DNA of 64,000 nt, taken from CAWGCE01 sp964480915 (GTDB lineage Bacteria; Planctomycetota; Planctomycetia; Pirellulales; Pirellulaceae). Shown in pieces: positions 62,566 to 64,000 of the stretch; within the stretch, counting starts at the first letter, position 1, and each line of letters begins with the position of its first letter. The notes below the pieces were generated by a model, which had not been told where the DNA came from, searched no databases, and saw nothing but the letters and a program-made list of their open reading frames with translations. The position numbers and the translations under genes were made by a program. Where the stretch lies: the NCBI GenBank assembly GCA_964480915.1, contig CAYZRS010000023.1, positions 6,329 through 70,328 of the forward strand, given 5' to 3'.

Positions 62566-63022
62566 TTCAATTCCTAAGTCTCATTGGTTCAGACGATCGC
62601 CCCGCACACTTCAGTGTAATTGAGCGTGAAAATAGCACAATTTTTGCGTCGATCCAGAACTGCGGAGAACGAATAATCGGAAAAATCGAACGCCCGATGG
62701 TTGGCCAGTTCACTTTCGCCCAACTTTGCTCCATTCCCGCTGCTCAGACGGGATTTCGTGAATCGCTTGGCAACCTGCGCGAACCCCTGAAAGTTTTACA
62801 TTTCAGAAGCGCGATCTTGCTCAATTCGGAGAAGCGATGCGGTTCCTAAGGGTTGGCCGGAATGGTCAAAGATTGTCACTGCGGCTGTAAGCCTAGTCGG
62901 TTCAATGATTTGAGCATCGTGGCCGGAGGGAGATTGATTTTCTTGCGTGACAGCATCGATCTGGCACACGAACTGCGACGTAGCAGAAGTGTTGCTCATC
63001 TTGTCTTGGAAAGGATGCTGAT
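62566..63022. other. Intergenic region between divergent surface-protein genes
   Basis: The 457 bases between the LEPR protein gene (minus) and the small exported protein gene (plus) hold no gene I can support. Both promoters should be here. An open frame on the minus strand overlaps it partly, but is not protein-like. The last bases before 63023 contain AAGGA eight bases from the ATG. Confidence 0.45.
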
Positions 63023-63808
63023 ATGAATGTTCGCATTGATCTACTCGCTTATTGGCTGATCGCCCTGCACTCGGCCGTTGCCAGTGCACAGAATTTTGAT
63101 CGCCTGCTACCGCCACGCAACGAGCCAACGGCGCGAATGCCCGCCTATCGTTCCGGCATCGATGATGCCCGACAAGCACAGCGAAGTCTGCGTCCTGATT
63201 TCGATTACCAATCGCTTCGAGATGATGTCTATCGCAATTTTCGATCGGAATTTAGCGACACGGTCAGACCCGTCCGCGCCACCCGAGACTTGCCGCCGCC
63301 ACGTTTTGAAAACGGAGCAGCGGAACGATATCGATTACCGGCAGATACCAGTCCATCGCTGCTGGATCGATCGCCGGAACGGGCTCGTTGGGAAGCACGC
63401 TACCGACAGCTCCAAATGGAACGAGAACGTGATTACCAAGGAACCGACCGCTTTCGACCAACTGGCTCACCAGATTACGATTGCCCCGGGGGCGACTGTT
63501 GGAAGCACCGAGAGAATGTACGACCGATCCATCACGAGTTCCGCGGTGCCGACTTCATCGACCATCGTTCCTGTGATCGAGGTCGGAGTGACGACCGGTA
63601 CTGGGGATTGGATCGAGAACGCTTTGACGTCTCTCCCGCCGCTTACCAGTCGTCGTACCGTCGCCCGCCATTGCCGGACGACTATCGGGCGTCCCGCATG
63701 GTGATCGATAAGGACGGAAGTTACGTTCGAGAGAACCTTTACGGAGACCCGCGGGTGTTCAATCCTGATCAACCCGTTCGCAACCTGTTTCGCTTCATGT
63801 TCCCTTAG
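63023..63808 (+). CDS. Small exported Arg/Pro/Tyr-rich protein of unknown function
   Basis: A signal peptide (NVRIDLLAYWLIALHSAVAS, cut near SAQN) precedes a 238-residue hydrophilic mature protein rich in Arg, Asp, Tyr and Pro (RARWEARYRQLQMERERDYQ, YRRPPLPDDYRASRMVIDKD). A short Cys/Gly patch (SPDYDCPGGDCWKHRE) could form a disulfide or bind metal. It ends with NPDQPVRNLFRFMFP. I recognise no family and it is probably largely disordered. The ATG has AAGGA eight bases upstream and two stem-loops follow the stop. Confidence 0.65.
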   Translation: MNVRIDLLAYWLIALHSAVASAQNFDRLLPPRNEPTARMPAYRSGIDDARQAQRSLRPDFDYQSLRDDVYRNFRSEFSDTVRPVRATRDLPPPRFENGAAERYRLPADTSPSLLDRSPERARWEARYRQLQMERERDYQGTDRFRPTGSPDYDCPGGDCWKHRENVRPIHHEFRGADFIDHRSCDRGRSDDRYWGLDRERFDVSPAAYQSSYRRPPLPDDYRASRMVIDKDGSYVRENLYGDPRVFNPDQPVRNLFRFMFP

Positions 63809-63857
63809 CAGCTGGTCCAAAATAGGCCGCTTTGACGGTCGCTAACAATCTCCAAAC

Positions 63858-63885
63858 GGCAGCCGTTCGCCACACGACGGCTGCC
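63858..63885 (+). terminator. First hairpin after the last gene
   Basis: GGCAGCCGT (63858-63866) and ACGGCTGCC (63877-63885) form a nine-base perfect stem with a ten-base loop. No T-run follows. It forms a pair with the stronger hairpin at 63890. Confidence 0.55.
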
Positions 63886-63889
63886 ACGC

Positions 63890-63926
63890 AAGCCGGATGG
63901 ACAGGAGTCCTTCCGGCTTGTTTCTT
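63890..63926 (+). terminator. Intrinsic terminator-like hairpin
   Basis: AAGCCGGA (63890-63897) pairs with TCCGGCTT (63912-63919). Inside, GGAC and GTCC extend the stem around a T/T mismatch to an AGGA loop, giving about 12 pairs. It is followed by a T-rich stretch (GTTTCTT). It probably ends transcription of the small exported-protein gene. Confidence 0.7.
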
Positions 63927-64000
63927 AACAACTGTCGATTTGGTCCTAGGCAGTCCTAAGATGGGATAGTACGGTGTGAGCCACCGAGTTCGGATGGTGT

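Noticed and set aside
1..64000. Mobile elements, CRISPR arrays, prophage or rRNA.
   Set aside because: No transposase, integrase, direct-repeat array, phage structural gene or rRNA segment was found on either strand.

Overview
The window looks like a chromosomal segment of a planctomycete, most likely of the Pirellulales. This rests on gene content, not on a database search. It has an LEPR/LExRxLL-type N-terminus on a dockerin-like surface protein, a PEP-CTERM protein, very long PQQ-propeller/TPR proteins, a Ser/Thr kinase with the planctomycete N-terminal module, NPCBM and DUF4175-like proteins beside MoxR/DUF58/BatA genes, and a moderate-to-high GC content. I see no insertion sequences, prophage, CRISPR array or rRNA. 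There is one tRNA (Phe, GAA).

Layout. 1-6.7 kb: the 5' end of a sugar-phosphate isomerase/epimerase-like gene (minus strand), then plus-strand genes for a MauE/DoxX-like membrane protein, ApbE flavin transferase, a DoxX-type protein, a Gfo/Idh/MocA oxidoreductase and a rhomboid protease. 6.7-25.3 kb: an 18.5-kb minus-strand gene train starting with MoxR, DUF58, BatA/VWA, VWA/GATase and DUF4175-like genes, followed by two coiled-coil/repeat proteins, an NPCBM protein and three HtrA-like proteins. Only the first HtrA-like protein keeps its catalytic triad. 25.4-30.2 kb: a giant TPR/PQQ protein. 30.6-33.3 kb: an HU-like protein whose Shine-Dalgarno is separated from the start codon by a hairpin, a clear intrinsic terminator, then a thioredoxin-like gene with an in-frame UGA and a well-placed bacterial SECIS-like hairpin (probable selenoprotein), then a Ycf48-like propeller protein.

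33.3-34.3 kb: tRNA-Phe and two small genes. 34.7-46.4 kb: a plus-strand gene train encoding a toroid/HEAT protein, a TonB-like-topology anchor, ExbB, two ExbDs, a PQQ-propeller protein, a TPR plus family-5 solute-binding protein and an exported protein. It looks like an energised cell-envelope machine with no ABC permease or ATPase. 46.6-49.4 kb: PEP-CTERM protein, Ser/Thr kinase, RluA-type pseudouridine synthase.

49.5-55.9 kb: a minus-strand operon encoding a cupredoxin-like protein, two dihaem cytochrome-c-peroxidase/MauG proteins, a Tat-exported Rieske subunit and an AioA-like molybdopterin subunit. AioAB-like subunits together with two dihaem peroxidases are the hallmark of dissimilatory iodate reductase (IdrA, IdrB, IdrP1, IdrP2), so this is most likely an iodate-respiration or detoxification locus, here with a cupredoxin at its head. 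No ars genes accompany it.

56-64 kb: a PhcB-like methyltransferase, a perfect 16-bp inverted repeat, a condensation-domain acyltransferase, Maf, a PQQ-propeller protein, an LEPR-cyclophilin-SdrD/dockerin surface protein, a small exported protein and an intrinsic terminator. Starts given here were chosen from visible Shine-Dalgarno sequences and coupling overlaps; alternatives are stated where relevant.
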